Positions 54,486 through 62,084 of a stretch of DNA of 64,000 nt are shown in pieces; within the stretch, counting starts at the first letter, position 1, and every line of letters starts with the position of its first letter. The stretch comes from Pirellula sp. (lineage in GTDB: Bacteria > Planctomycetota > Planctomycetia > Pirellulales > PNKZ01): positions 496,001 through 560,000 of the forward strand of contig PNKZ01000002.1 of the NCBI GenBank assembly GCA_013822735.1. Reading direction: 5' to 3'. The translations under genes and the position numbers were made by a program. The notes under the pieces were generated by a model. It was not told where the DNA came from. It made no database searches and saw only the letters and a program-made list of their open reading frames with translations.

Positions 54486-54914
54486 GTGACACTCGACGAG
54501 GCATTCGCGGAACTCCGTCGCAGGAACGAGCCCGTTCTAAAGCCGCCCCGGTTGCCGACCGAGGATGAGGTGAACGTCGCCGAAGGGAAGCTTGGCGTCC
54601 CTTTTCATTCTGACTACCGTCGGTTCTTGCTGGAGGCGAGCGACATCAGTTTCAGCGTCTTGGAGCCGGCTACGATCACAATCCCTGGGGCGCATACCGA
54701 TTTATTCCGCATCGCGCAACGGGCGCGAGGTACGTGGAAAGTGCCCGTGGAGTTGGTGCCGATCTGCGAGGACAACGCGGACATTTACTGTATGACACCT
54801 GACGGTCGAGTGATCTTCTGGTCGCACGACATGCAGGCACCGAGCGGTGCGGAGTGGCCCAATCTGGCCGCTTGGATTGAGGATGTCTGGATGTTCGACT
54901 ATGAGGCCGGCTAA
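54486..54914 (+). CDS. SMI1/KNR4 (SUKH) family protein
   Basis: The 142-residue protein carries the SUKH core: LPTEDEVNVAEGKLGVPFHS followed by DYRRFLLEASD, then PICEDNADIYCMTPDGRVIFWSHD in two overlapping pieces. Bacterial SUKH proteins are mostly immunity proteins against polymorphic toxins, but a toxin gene is not seen nearby. The GTG at 54486 is preceded by AGAGG 5 nt upstream. The gene lies in the island between the two 250-bp elements, next to another small unknown gene. Confidence 0.82.
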   Translation: MTLDEAFAELRRRNEPVLKPPRLPTEDEVNVAEGKLGVPFHSDYRRFLLEASDISFSVLEPATITIPGAHTDLFRIAQRARGTWKVPVELVPICEDNADIYCMTPDGRVIFWSHDMQAPSGAEWPNLAAWIEDVWMFDYEAG

Positions 54915-55024
54915 CCAGTCGCTCCACCTGACACGGCGACTTATACTCAATTCAAATTCAACGTCTCGCCTGCCGCCGTGCAGGTGACCTATTACGTTCG
55001 GCGGCGGATTGAGTGGAGGGGCGA

Positions 55025-55522
55025 ATGTCGCGGCTGACGTGGGCAGACTTGCTGATAGATGACGTTAGCCCCGAGCAGTTCCGCGCTTGGCTCGCCCCGT
55101 GGGCCGGAACGGTGAACGGCCGGGTTGCCCCTGCGTTCCTAAGCAAATTCGGCTTCTGGTTCCTTCGTCGCCCGGAGGGGCACGTCGAGATGCTGGACGT
55201 GTTCACCGGCCAGTTGCATCGGGCCGCCCACAGCTACGACGAGTTCATGCGTGAGGTCAACGAGCAGTGGTGGCAGGAGGTGTACCTTTTGTCTGAGTTG
55301 GTGTTCCAACTTCACGCGGCGGGCAAAGTGCCGGGGCCCGGCCAGTGCTACGCGCTTGCCCCGCATCCGGCGCTCGGCGGCCCCAACCCGGCTAATGGAG
55401 ACGCCGTCGATCCACGGTTCGTAGTTGTCACCGATGTGGTAGTTTGGCAGTCGATCTGTGCGCAATCATTGGGGGTAGGCCAAGACGCCGAACCAGGCGC
55501 TCCAGCAGACGGCGGGGCATAA
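55025..55522 (+). CDS. Unknown small protein, possible immunity-type
   Basis: The 165-residue product is not assigned. It is Trp-rich and soluble, with FGFWFLRRPEGHVEMLDVFT and FVVVTDVVVWQSICAQSLG as the clearest stretches. The overall look (a domain read as FG...LD..TG and a C-terminal D.VVWQSI) recalls Tdi1-like immunity proteins, but this is a weak impression. GGAGGG lies 4 nt ahead of the ATG at 55025, a strong ribosome site. It follows the SUKH gene after 110 bp in the repeat-bracketed island. Confidence 0.55.
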   Translation: MSRLTWADLLIDDVSPEQFRAWLAPWAGTVNGRVAPAFLSKFGFWFLRRPEGHVEMLDVFTGQLHRAAHSYDEFMREVNEQWWQEVYLLSELVFQLHAAGKVPGPGQCYALAPHPALGGPNPANGDAVDPRFVVVTDVVVWQSICAQSLGVGQDAEPGAPADGGA

Positions 55523-55630
55523 TTCGTTCCTTTACTTCAAGCTCATCAGCCCGCCGCTGCTGAGCTGCAACGTTAGCCTATGAAGCAGAAACGCCTGACG
55601 TATCCGGAAGAAAAAAGGCGGAAGAAAAAA

Positions 55631-55668
55631 GGGGACATTCTGGTTTATTTAAAAAGTAGAATGTCCCC
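55631..55668. repeat. Long palindrome with GGGGACATTCT arms
   Basis: GGGGACATTCT at 55631-55641 pairs perfectly with AGAATGTCCCC at 55658-55668 across a 16-nt AT-rich loop. A-rich sequence comes before it and TTGTCTTTT after it. It can act as a bidirectional terminator for the upstream gene. Palindromes with this wording are common in planctomycete genomes and often sit near tyrosine-type REP transposases (recollection). No transposase is present here. Confidence 0.65.
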
Positions 55669-55701
55669 TTGTCTTTTCCGGGCAGTAGGCCCGCGGCTTA
55701 C

Positions 55702-56322
55702 ATGAATTCTTTTGGAAGCCCAATACGCATGAATGCATGGCTTGCGACAATTGATTCAAGAGCGCACACCCGATGGGTGTTGACCGCGGCGGCGTTGTCC
55801 GTCTTCTGTATGGTCGGTATGGTGGTCGCGGTGCCCGATATCGACAGACATCCGGTCACATTCGCTCTCTCGATATCTTGGGTGGTTGGCGGTTTTGTCG
55901 GACTCTTCACGCGAAACTACTTGCTCGGAATTAATCCTTGGCGATTTCGTTTTGCTCTTTGGGAACGTGAAGGTCGGGTATATCGCTACTTGGGAGTAGA
56001 AGCGTTCCGCTGGGTGCTGCGGCAAACTCCCTTCGGCTGGCTCAATCCGGCCGTGAGGATGACGGCCCGCAAATCGGATCTCGAACCATTACTCCGACAG
56101 ATGAACTTTGCCGAAGGTGCGCATCTGATTGGAGGCGCCATCACCCTCTGCTTGGCGATCGGATACGCGATCACCGGTCACAGGAACGTCGGACTCTCGT
56201 TTGCGGTCATCGCCCTCTTGGTTCATTTCTACCCGATGATCACGCAGCGCTGGAACCGAGGCCGCGTCGCACGAGTCGTCCGACGTATCACGCCGGGCTC
56301 TGCACCGAGCGGAAATGTCTGA
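55702..56322 (+). CDS. Membrane protein, possibly CrtO-like acyltransferase
   Basis: The protein has about 206 residues and four predicted membrane segments. FRFALWEREGRVYRYLGVEA and, later, HFYPMITQRWNRGRVARV resemble the WER.G..Y+.lgv and YP...QR.NR.R signatures of glycosyl-diaponeurosporenoate acyltransferase-like (CrtO) proteins. That family acylates glycolipids in carotenoid paths, but wider uses are likely. The match is moderate and the substrate is unknown. Starts at 55702 and 55729 are both possible. It ends 46 bp before the second 250-bp element. Confidence 0.5.
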   Translation: MNSFGSPIRMNAWLATIDSRAHTRWVLTAAALSVFCMVGMVVAVPDIDRHPVTFALSISWVVGGFVGLFTRNYLLGINPWRFRFALWEREGRVYRYLGVEAFRWVLRQTPFGWLNPAVRMTARKSDLEPLLRQMNFAEGAHLIGGAITLCLAIGYAITGHRNVGLSFAVIALLVHFYPMITQRWNRGRVARVVRRITPGSAPSGNV

Positions 56323-56368
56323 GCATGCGTGGAATTAGGCTTCTGAACCCCTTGAACTAATTGCGGCG

Positions 56369-56621
56369 CACGGGTGGCCCAGGTTGCTTTGCAACCTGGG
56401 TTTACAAGAGGCCGAGGGATTTTGCTCCCGCCGATCCATCACCTCTCCGACTGGGTGATGGAGTGTCTGACGCAGATTGCTATTCTCCGGTCCTTGAATC
56501 GCTGGTGCCGATCGCACTTGAACGATCACTGTTCGGGATGACCTGTGCACTAACTGGTTGTGACAGGATCGGCTTGAGCCTCTCGTCGACCCAGGTTGCG
56601 GAGCAACCTGGGCCACCCATG
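56369..56621. mobile_element. 253-bp MITE/BIME-like element, copy 2
   Basis: The left end repeats copy 1 over about 80 bp (GGGTGGCCCAGGTTGC, then AACCTGGGTT, AACGAGG-like and CTCCCGCC blocks), including the same 10-bp palindrome. The right end carries CCCAGGTTGC/GCAACCTGGG and GGCCACCCATG. The interior differs more from copy 1. Same order and orientation as copy 1 support an intact element of fixed length rather than chance palindromes. Confidence 0.72.
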
Positions 56622-56655
56622 TTCTGGCGCGTGCAGATGCGAAGCACCAAGCCGC

Positions 56656-56763
56656 CTGGGGCATCACCTCGTTCTGCCCCAGCCACCCGCGACGACGTAA
56701 GGTCGGGACAAAACCAAAGACGGCCTCTCGTAGACCCAGGTTGCGGAGCAACCTGGGCCACCC
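56656..56763. repeat. Two further palindrome copies beside element 2
   Basis: CTGGGGC/GCCCCAG at 56656-56682 is the inverted relative of the hairpin at 49959-49985. CCCAGGTTGC/GCAACCTGGG at 56735-56757 repeats the end palindrome of the 250-bp elements without a matching left end, so it looks like a truncated copy. Both are followed by CCACCC. The remaining spacer to 57018 holds only short GC hairpins, such as CCGCGG/CCGCGG at 56810-56825, and no gene. Confidence 0.68.
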
Positions 56764-57018
56764 CGGGGGCGTTAGAACCGGCGTTTTCTTACCGCTGCGG
56801 TAGGTCATTCCGCGGAAATCCGCGGTAGATAGCCCGACTGCAGAATTGCCATTTGCTTGGCGGCTGCGGACAATGGTACGGCTGGTCGCATTGTCGGCCT
56901 GCGGCGGCGCAACCCCCTTGTACCGTCGAAACTTCCGCTCGCCGTCGGGGTTCCTAACGCAGGGAAGGGTTCCAGCCCCCCACGCCGTCGGCCCGCACGC
57001 CTTACGAAAGCCTCGCCC

Positions 57019-58944
57019 ATGAATTCCTTCGGGCCCCCCGAATCGGAATCGCCGCTGCCGCTCCCTGCCACGCCCGCGCCGGCCGGCCTTACCGCGTCGC
57101 CGGAAGCCGATCCCCGCAAGGCGGCTCAGATCGCGGCCTTGTTTCGCAACGACGGTAGTGAAACCGATCGCCAGGCCCTGCCTCGTTCCGGCGCTATGGG
57201 TCGGATCTTCGGTCGCGTGATCGTGTTCGCGGTGTTGCTGTCGATCGTGGTCGGCGGCAGTTGGGCCGCGGCGAAGTACTCGGGCCTGTTCGACGAGAAG
57301 GCCGCCGTGAAGCAGATGACCCATAAAGTGGAACGGGGCGATCTCGTGATCACCGTAACGCAGAAGGGGAACGTCGAGAGCGCGGCCAACATTGAAATTC
57401 GTTGCTTGGTGGCCGGCGGCGGCATCATCAAAGATATCGTGACCGACGGCACGATCGTGAAAGAGGGAGATCAACTCGTCGAACTCGATTCGGCGGCGAT
57501 CGACGAACAGATTCTGCAACAACGCATCGGCTACGAGAAGGCCCGGGCCATTCGCGACCAGGCCAAGAACGATTTGGAAGCGGCGAAGATTGCGCTGCGC
57601 GAATACGTCGAAGGGACCTTTAAGAAGGAAGTGCAAATCGTCGACGGCCAGATCACGATCGCCGAAGAGAATTTGCGCAGCGCGCAGAACACGCTCCTCT
57701 ACACGGAGCGGATGTTTCGCAAGGCGTACGTAACGCCGCTGCAACTTGAGGCGCAGCAGTTTGCCGTGAAGCGTGCGCAATTAGAACTCGATACCGCGAA
57801 GACCGCGAAGCGCGTGCTCGAAGAGTTCACGTATCTGAAGATGAAGAACGACCTGGAGACGCAGGTTGCCACGGCCGGCGCCAAGGCCTCGAGCGAGCAG
57901 ACGGCTTTTGAATTGGAAGAATCGAAGCTCAAACGGCTGGAGACGCAAAAGCTCAACTGCCTCATCGCCGCGCCGCAAAACGGCATGGTGGTGTACGCCA
58001 ACGATAGCGGCGGCAGTCGATTCGGCGGCAGCAGCGATCGGCCGAAGATCGAGGAAGGGGCCACGGTGCGCGAAGGGCAGGTCATTTTGCGCGTGCCCGA
58101 CCTCAGGCAGATGCAGGTGCGCGTGACGGTGCACGAATCGAAAGTGGAAAGCTTGAAGGCGGGAATGCCGGCTTCGATTCGCATTCAAAACCGGAAGTTG
58201 ACCGGCTACGTGACTTTCATTGCGAATCAGCCGGAATCGACGAGCATGTTTTCGGCCAACGTGAAGGAATATGCCGCGTTTGTCCGTGTCGACGGCGAGC
58301 AGCACGATTTGAAGCCGGGCATGACGGCCGAAGTGGAAATTTTGGTCGACGAGAAGAAGGGGGTGCTGACCGTGCCGGTGCAGTGCATCGTCGAGCAGGC
58401 CGGCCGGCTTTACGCTTGGCGCGAGACGCCGCAAGGCTTTGAGAAAACGGAGATCAAGCTCGGCACCGGCGACGATCGCAAGGTGGAAGTGATCTCGGGA
58501 CTCAGCGAGAACGACGTCGTGTTGCAGAACCCGCCGGAGCGCTCGGAAGGAAACTTCGCGACGTCGCCGGGCTCGCGTTCGCAATTTGGCGCAGGGCCGC
58601 GCGGCACGAAGCCGAGCGGGGAAGCGCCTAGTGGTGGAGCGCCGAGCGACGGTGCGCCGGCGGCCAATGGCGCGACGCCAGGAAGCGGAGCAGGGCAGGG
58701 GGGACCGGCCGGGAGTCGACCCTCGGGCGGCCGCTCGATGGATGTGATGTCGTTTGATAAAGACGGCGACGGCAAGGTGAGCCGCGCCGAAGCGCCGGAA
58801 CAGATGCAGGCCTTCTTCGATCGCATGGACGGCGACGCCGACGGCTTCATCTCCGCGGCAGAAGCCGCGGCAGCCCGCGCTCGACGCGCGTCGCAGGGTG
58901 GTGCGCCGGGCGGCGTACCCGGCGGCGGCGGACCCGGAACCTAA
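57019..58944 (+). CDS. HlyD-type membrane fusion protein with C-terminal EF-hand pair
   Basis: This is a periplasmic adaptor of a tripartite exporter: a membrane helix near residues 62-85, a barrel-sandwich start (ERGDLVITVTQKGNVESAAN), long coiled-coil hairpins, and a beta-barrel part (TVHESKVESLKAGMPASIRI). After a low-complexity Gly/Ala/Pro linker, two canonical calcium-binding loops end the protein: DKDGDGKVSRAE at 580-591 and DGDADGFISAAE at 604-615. Each has Asp at 1, 3 and 5 and Glu at 12. EF-hands are not part of the usual MFP fold. The protein has 641 residues; the ATG at 57019 gives MNSFGPPESESPLPLPA. A permease gene follows after 19 bp. Confidence 0.85.
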   Translation: MNSFGPPESESPLPLPATPAPAGLTASPEADPRKAAQIAALFRNDGSETDRQALPRSGAMGRIFGRVIVFAVLLSIVVGGSWAAAKYSGLFDEKAAVKQMTHKVERGDLVITVTQKGNVESAANIEIRCLVAGGGIIKDIVTDGTIVKEGDQLVELDSAAIDEQILQQRIGYEKARAIRDQAKNDLEAAKIALREYVEGTFKKEVQIVDGQITIAEENLRSAQNTLLYTERMFRKAYVTPLQLEAQQFAVKRAQLELDTAKTAKRVLEEFTYLKMKNDLETQVATAGAKASSEQTAFELEESKLKRLETQKLNCLIAAPQNGMVVYANDSGGSRFGGSSDRPKIEEGATVREGQVILRVPDLRQMQVRVTVHESKVESLKAGMPASIRIQNRKLTGYVTFIANQPESTSMFSANVKEYAAFVRVDGEQHDLKPGMTAEVEILVDEKKGVLTVPVQCIVEQAGRLYAWRETPQGFEKTEIKLGTGDDRKVEVISGLSENDVVLQNPPERSEGNFATSPGSRSQFGAGPRGTKPSGEAPSGGAPSDGAPAANGATPGSGAGQGGPAGSRPSGGRSMDVMSFDKDGDGKVSRAEAPEQMQAFFDRMDGDADGFISAAEAAAARARRASQGGAPGGVPGGGGPGT

Positions 58945-58963
58945 CGCCGGAGCCCCGCGCGAC

Positions 58964-60298
58964 GTGTTCGTCACCAAACTACTGCAGACGTTTCGTCTCG
59001 GCGTGAAGAGCTTGCTCTTGCACAAGCTGCGCTCGGCGCTGGCCGTGTTGGGGATTTTGATCGGCGTCACGGCCGTGATCTGGCTCGTGGCGATGGGCGA
59101 AGGCGTGAGTCATCAGGCCCAGCAGCAGATCAAAGACCTGGGGGCGACGAACATCATTGTGCGCAGCGTGAAGCCGACGATGAGTTCGTCGGCCGCGGCG
59201 GCGGGGAGTTTCTTCGTCGAATATGGGCTGAAAGGGGACGATTTGGCCCGGTTTCGCTCGATTCCGTCGGTGATCGGCACGGTGCCGCTGCGCGAGTTGA
59301 ACCAGAAGGATGCTCGTTATCTCGATCGGCAACTGGATGTGCGCATCGTCGGCTGCCGCGCGCAGTATGCGGAGCTCAACCAGCTTCGCATCGCGTCCGG
59401 ACGCTTCATCGCCGACGAAGACGAACGGAACGTCGAGAACGTTTGCGTGCTGGGTTCGGAAACGGCCCGCACGTTGTTTCGTTACGAAGATCCGCTCGGC
59501 AGGTCGATCTTGCTCGACGACAAGATCTATGTGGTCGTGGGCGTGACGGAGTTTCGCGACGCGACGGGAAGCATCGGCGGGAGCTTCAGCGGCCAAGACT
59601 ACAATCGCGACGTTTACATTCCGCTGGAAACGCTCAAGGCCCGGATCGGCACGATGGTGCTCACCGCGAAGGCCGGCGGGCGCGAGGGAGAGATCGTCGA
59701 CCTGAGCCAGATCACGGTGACGGTGCGCGATATTGAAGACGTGGATGAAACGTCGTCGATCATTCGCCGGCTGTTGGAGAGATTTCATCCGAACAACGAT
59801 TACGCGCTCGTGGTGCCGAAGGAGCTGCTGCGGCAAGCGGAGGTGACGCGGATGATGTTCAACGCGCTCTTGATCGTGGTGGCGGGGATCTCGCTCTTGG
59901 TCGGCGGCATCGGCATCATGAACATCATGCTGGCGACCGTGACGGAGCGCACGCGCGAGATCGGCATCCGCCGCGCGCTGGGAGCGAAGCAGCGCGATAT
60001 CGTGTACCAGTTTCTCTCCGAGACGTTGGTGCTCTCGGCGACCGGCGGATTGCTCGGCGTGTTGCTAGGGTTCTCGGTGCCGTATGTCGTAATGAGCGCG
60101 CGGTGGTTCGTCGGCGAATTCTTCCCGGCGGCGATGGCGTCGATCCCGCCGAACATCCGCGACATTGCGCCGCGGATCGCGCCGTGGAGCGTGATCGCGG
60201 CGTTCTTCATTTCGATCTTCGTGGGGGTGGTGTTCGGCATGTACCCGGCGCGGCGTGCGTCGCAGATGGACCCCATCGACGCCCTGCGGCACGAATAG
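58964..60298 (+). CDS. MacB-type ABC permease without an ATPase domain
   Basis: The 444-residue protein has a first membrane helix near the start (LRSALAVLGILIGVTAVIWL), a large periplasmic domain of the MacB_PCD type, and three C-terminal helices of the FtsX fold. These include GGIGIMNIMLATVTERTREI followed by GIRRALGAKQRDI. MacB proteins normally carry an N-terminal ATPase or have a separate ATPase gene beside them. Neither is seen here. The GTG at 58964 has GGAG 11 nt upstream. It is 19 bp behind the HlyD gene, so the two likely form one operon. Confidence 0.88.
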   Translation: MFVTKLLQTFRLGVKSLLLHKLRSALAVLGILIGVTAVIWLVAMGEGVSHQAQQQIKDLGATNIIVRSVKPTMSSSAAAAGSFFVEYGLKGDDLARFRSIPSVIGTVPLRELNQKDARYLDRQLDVRIVGCRAQYAELNQLRIASGRFIADEDERNVENVCVLGSETARTLFRYEDPLGRSILLDDKIYVVVGVTEFRDATGSIGGSFSGQDYNRDVYIPLETLKARIGTMVLTAKAGGREGEIVDLSQITVTVRDIEDVDETSSIIRRLLERFHPNNDYALVVPKELLRQAEVTRMMFNALLIVVAGISLLVGGIGIMNIMLATVTERTREIGIRRALGAKQRDIVYQFLSETLVLSATGGLLGVLLGFSVPYVVMSARWFVGEFFPAAMASIPPNIRDIAPRIAPWSVIAAFFISIFVGVVFGMYPARRASQMDPIDALRHE

Positions 60299-60391
60299 CC
60301 GGATGGGGGCGAGATCGCCGGGATTCTGGGCGGTTTGGCGCGACGAGCTGACGGATATCAGGTTAGGGGCGGAACGCCGCATTTCCCGCCC

Positions 60392-60421
60392 CTGACGAGC
60401 CCTTGGCGGGTTCGCTACAAT
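60392..60421 (+). promoter_or_regulatory. Candidate promoter for thyX
   Basis: CTGACG at 60392-60397 and TACAAT at 60416-60421 are 18 nt apart. The -10 box has five matches of six and the -35 four of six. A GC hairpin, AGGGGCGG/CCGCCCCT (60365-60392), directly precedes it and may end the upstream permease transcript. The thyX ATG is 68 bp downstream. Confidence 0.5.
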
Positions 60422-60488
60422 GGCCCGTTTCCCTGCCGGCGACGGATGCGTCAGGGGCGGTTTACGCTACTTTTAGGCCGATTGATCC

Positions 60489-61391
60489 ATGCCCACCAAC
60501 GCCGCACAGGTTGAAGAACTTCGCTGGAAGAAGATGCCGGTCCTCGACGACGGGTTTGTCTGCCTCGTCGACGTGATGGGGGACGATCAATCGATCGTGC
60601 AAGCGGCCCGAGTGAGCTACGGCGAGGGGACGCGCAAGGTGTCGGACGACCGCGGCCTGATCCGCTACTTGATGCGGCATCGGCACAGCACGCCGTTTGA
60701 GATGGTGGAGATCAAGTTTCTCTGCCGCGTGCCGATGGATACCTGGCGTCAATGGATTCGGCACCGCACGGCGAATGTGAACGAATACTCGACCCGGTAT
60801 TCGCTAGCCATCGACGCGGCCCAACAGACGCCGCCGGACCTGTGGCGCGGCCAGGCCGCCACGAATCGCCAAGGTAGCGGCGACTACCTCCCGCCGGAAC
60901 TCGGCGCGGAACTCACGGCTTCGGAAGCGCAGCTGCAGGAACAGGCTCGCAAGCTCTACGAGCGGCGCATCGAGTTGGGCGTGGCACGCGAGCAGGCTCG
61001 GAAGGATCTGCCCCTGTCGACCTACACCGAGGCTTACTGGAAGGTCGACCTGCACAACCTGCTGCATTTCCTCTCGCTGCGGATGGATTCGCACGCCCAG
61101 CTTGAGATTCGCGAATATGCGACGGCGATGGGGGAGAAGATCGTGCAGCCGCTGTTCCCGCTGGTGTGGGAGGCGTTTCGCGACTACCGGCAAGGGGCGA
61201 TGTTTCTCACCCGCCTCGATACGGAACTGATCGCCCGGCTCATGGCTCGGCTCGCGGCGGCCGGACGGACGACCGGCGGGGACGACGACTTCATGGCCGT
61301 GCAAGACCCGACGTGGGTCGACATGGCCCGCAACCGCGAGCGGGACGAATGCCGCGAGAAGCTGGTGCGGTTGGGGATTTTGAAAGTTTAG
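60489..61391 (+). CDS. thyX: FAD-dependent thymidylate synthase ThyX
   Basis: ThyX makes dTMP from dUMP using methylene-tetrahydrofolate and reduced FAD. The signature RHRX7S is seen at residues 91-101 (RHRTANVNEYS), with STRYS after it. The upstream LMRHRHSTPFEMVEIKF motif is also typical. At 300 residues the protein is longer than the usual 220-250, mostly through N-terminal and C-terminal additions. No thyA is in the window. The ATG at 60489 is 68 bp after a candidate promoter. Confidence 0.95.
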   Translation: MPTNAAQVEELRWKKMPVLDDGFVCLVDVMGDDQSIVQAARVSYGEGTRKVSDDRGLIRYLMRHRHSTPFEMVEIKFLCRVPMDTWRQWIRHRTANVNEYSTRYSLAIDAAQQTPPDLWRGQAATNRQGSGDYLPPELGAELTASEAQLQEQARKLYERRIELGVAREQARKDLPLSTYTEAYWKVDLHNLLHFLSLRMDSHAQLEIREYATAMGEKIVQPLFPLVWEAFRDYRQGAMFLTRLDTELIARLMARLAAAGRTTGGDDDFMAVQDPTWVDMARNRERDECREKLVRLGILKV

Positions 61392-61492
61392 CGCGGCGCC
61401 ACCGCGTGGACGCGGCGGCTAAGCCCGAGATTCACTTTGTTCGGCAATTCATAACTCATAACTCTAAACTCATCATTTTCCGGAATCCCGCC

Positions 61493-61894
61493 ATGGCCGA
61501 CGCCGCACAAGAATTGCTTTCCCTCAATCAAAAGCTTCTGGTCGCCATTGTCGGCGGCGATTGGAAAGGGTACGCCGACCTATGCGATCCGACGCTCACC
61601 TGCTTCGAACCGGAAGCCCGCGGACATGTCGTCGAAGGGATGCCGTTCCACAAGTTCTACTTCGATCTCGGCGCGGGAAGTCCGAAGCCGGCCGTCGGCA
61701 CGCAGGTGACGATGGCGTCGCCCCACGTGCGATTGATGGGTGCCGACGCCGCGGTGTTGAGCTATATCCGCTTGAATCAGAAACTGAATTCAGCGGGCGA
61801 GCCGGTGACCGTCGCCGTAGAAGAAACACGGGTCTGGCAGCGAATCGGCGGCGCTTGGAAACACGTGCATTTCCACCGTTCGATGCCGAGCTAG
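61493..61894 (+). CDS. Stand-alone CaMKII association-domain-like protein
   Basis: The 133-residue protein matches the CaMKII association domain (SnoaL/NTF2-like fold): LLSLNQKLLVAIVGGDWKGY, then LTCFEPEARGHVVEGMPFHK and FYF. In bacteria such proteins form ring-shaped oligomers of unclear function, and no kinase domain is attached here. There is no signal peptide. It follows thyX after 101 bp; the spacer carries tandem ATAACTC-like words (61451-61472). Start at the ATG at 61493. Confidence 0.82.
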   Translation: MADAAQELLSLNQKLLVAIVGGDWKGYADLCDPTLTCFEPEARGHVVEGMPFHKFYFDLGAGSPKPAVGTQVTMASPHVRLMGADAAVLSYIRLNQKLNSAGEPVTVAVEETRVWQRIGGAWKHVHFHRSMPS

Positions 61895-62084
61895 CGAAGA
61901 TTCGGCAAGCCATTGGGTAGGGCAAACGTAGTTTCCAGCGGCGTCGGCAGAAGTTAGACTAGGCGTAAGCGATTTGATCGCTCCCGCCTCGCAGATACTT
62001 GGCTGCAGATCTAAGGTTCACTGCCTAAGATTTACTGCGGCTTCCCTCCGTGTCGCTCCTTCCCGCCGAACGAGGATTTGCCCG

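Noticed and set aside
53907-57018. Possible CRISPR array because of repeated palindromes
   Set aside because: Repeat units are few, irregularly spaced and in opposite orientations, and no cas genes are present.
56335-57780. 481-codon minus-strand open frame spanning the repeats and the start of the HlyD gene
   Set aside because: It runs through the palindromic repeats and across a well-supported coding region on the other strand; no coherent protein.
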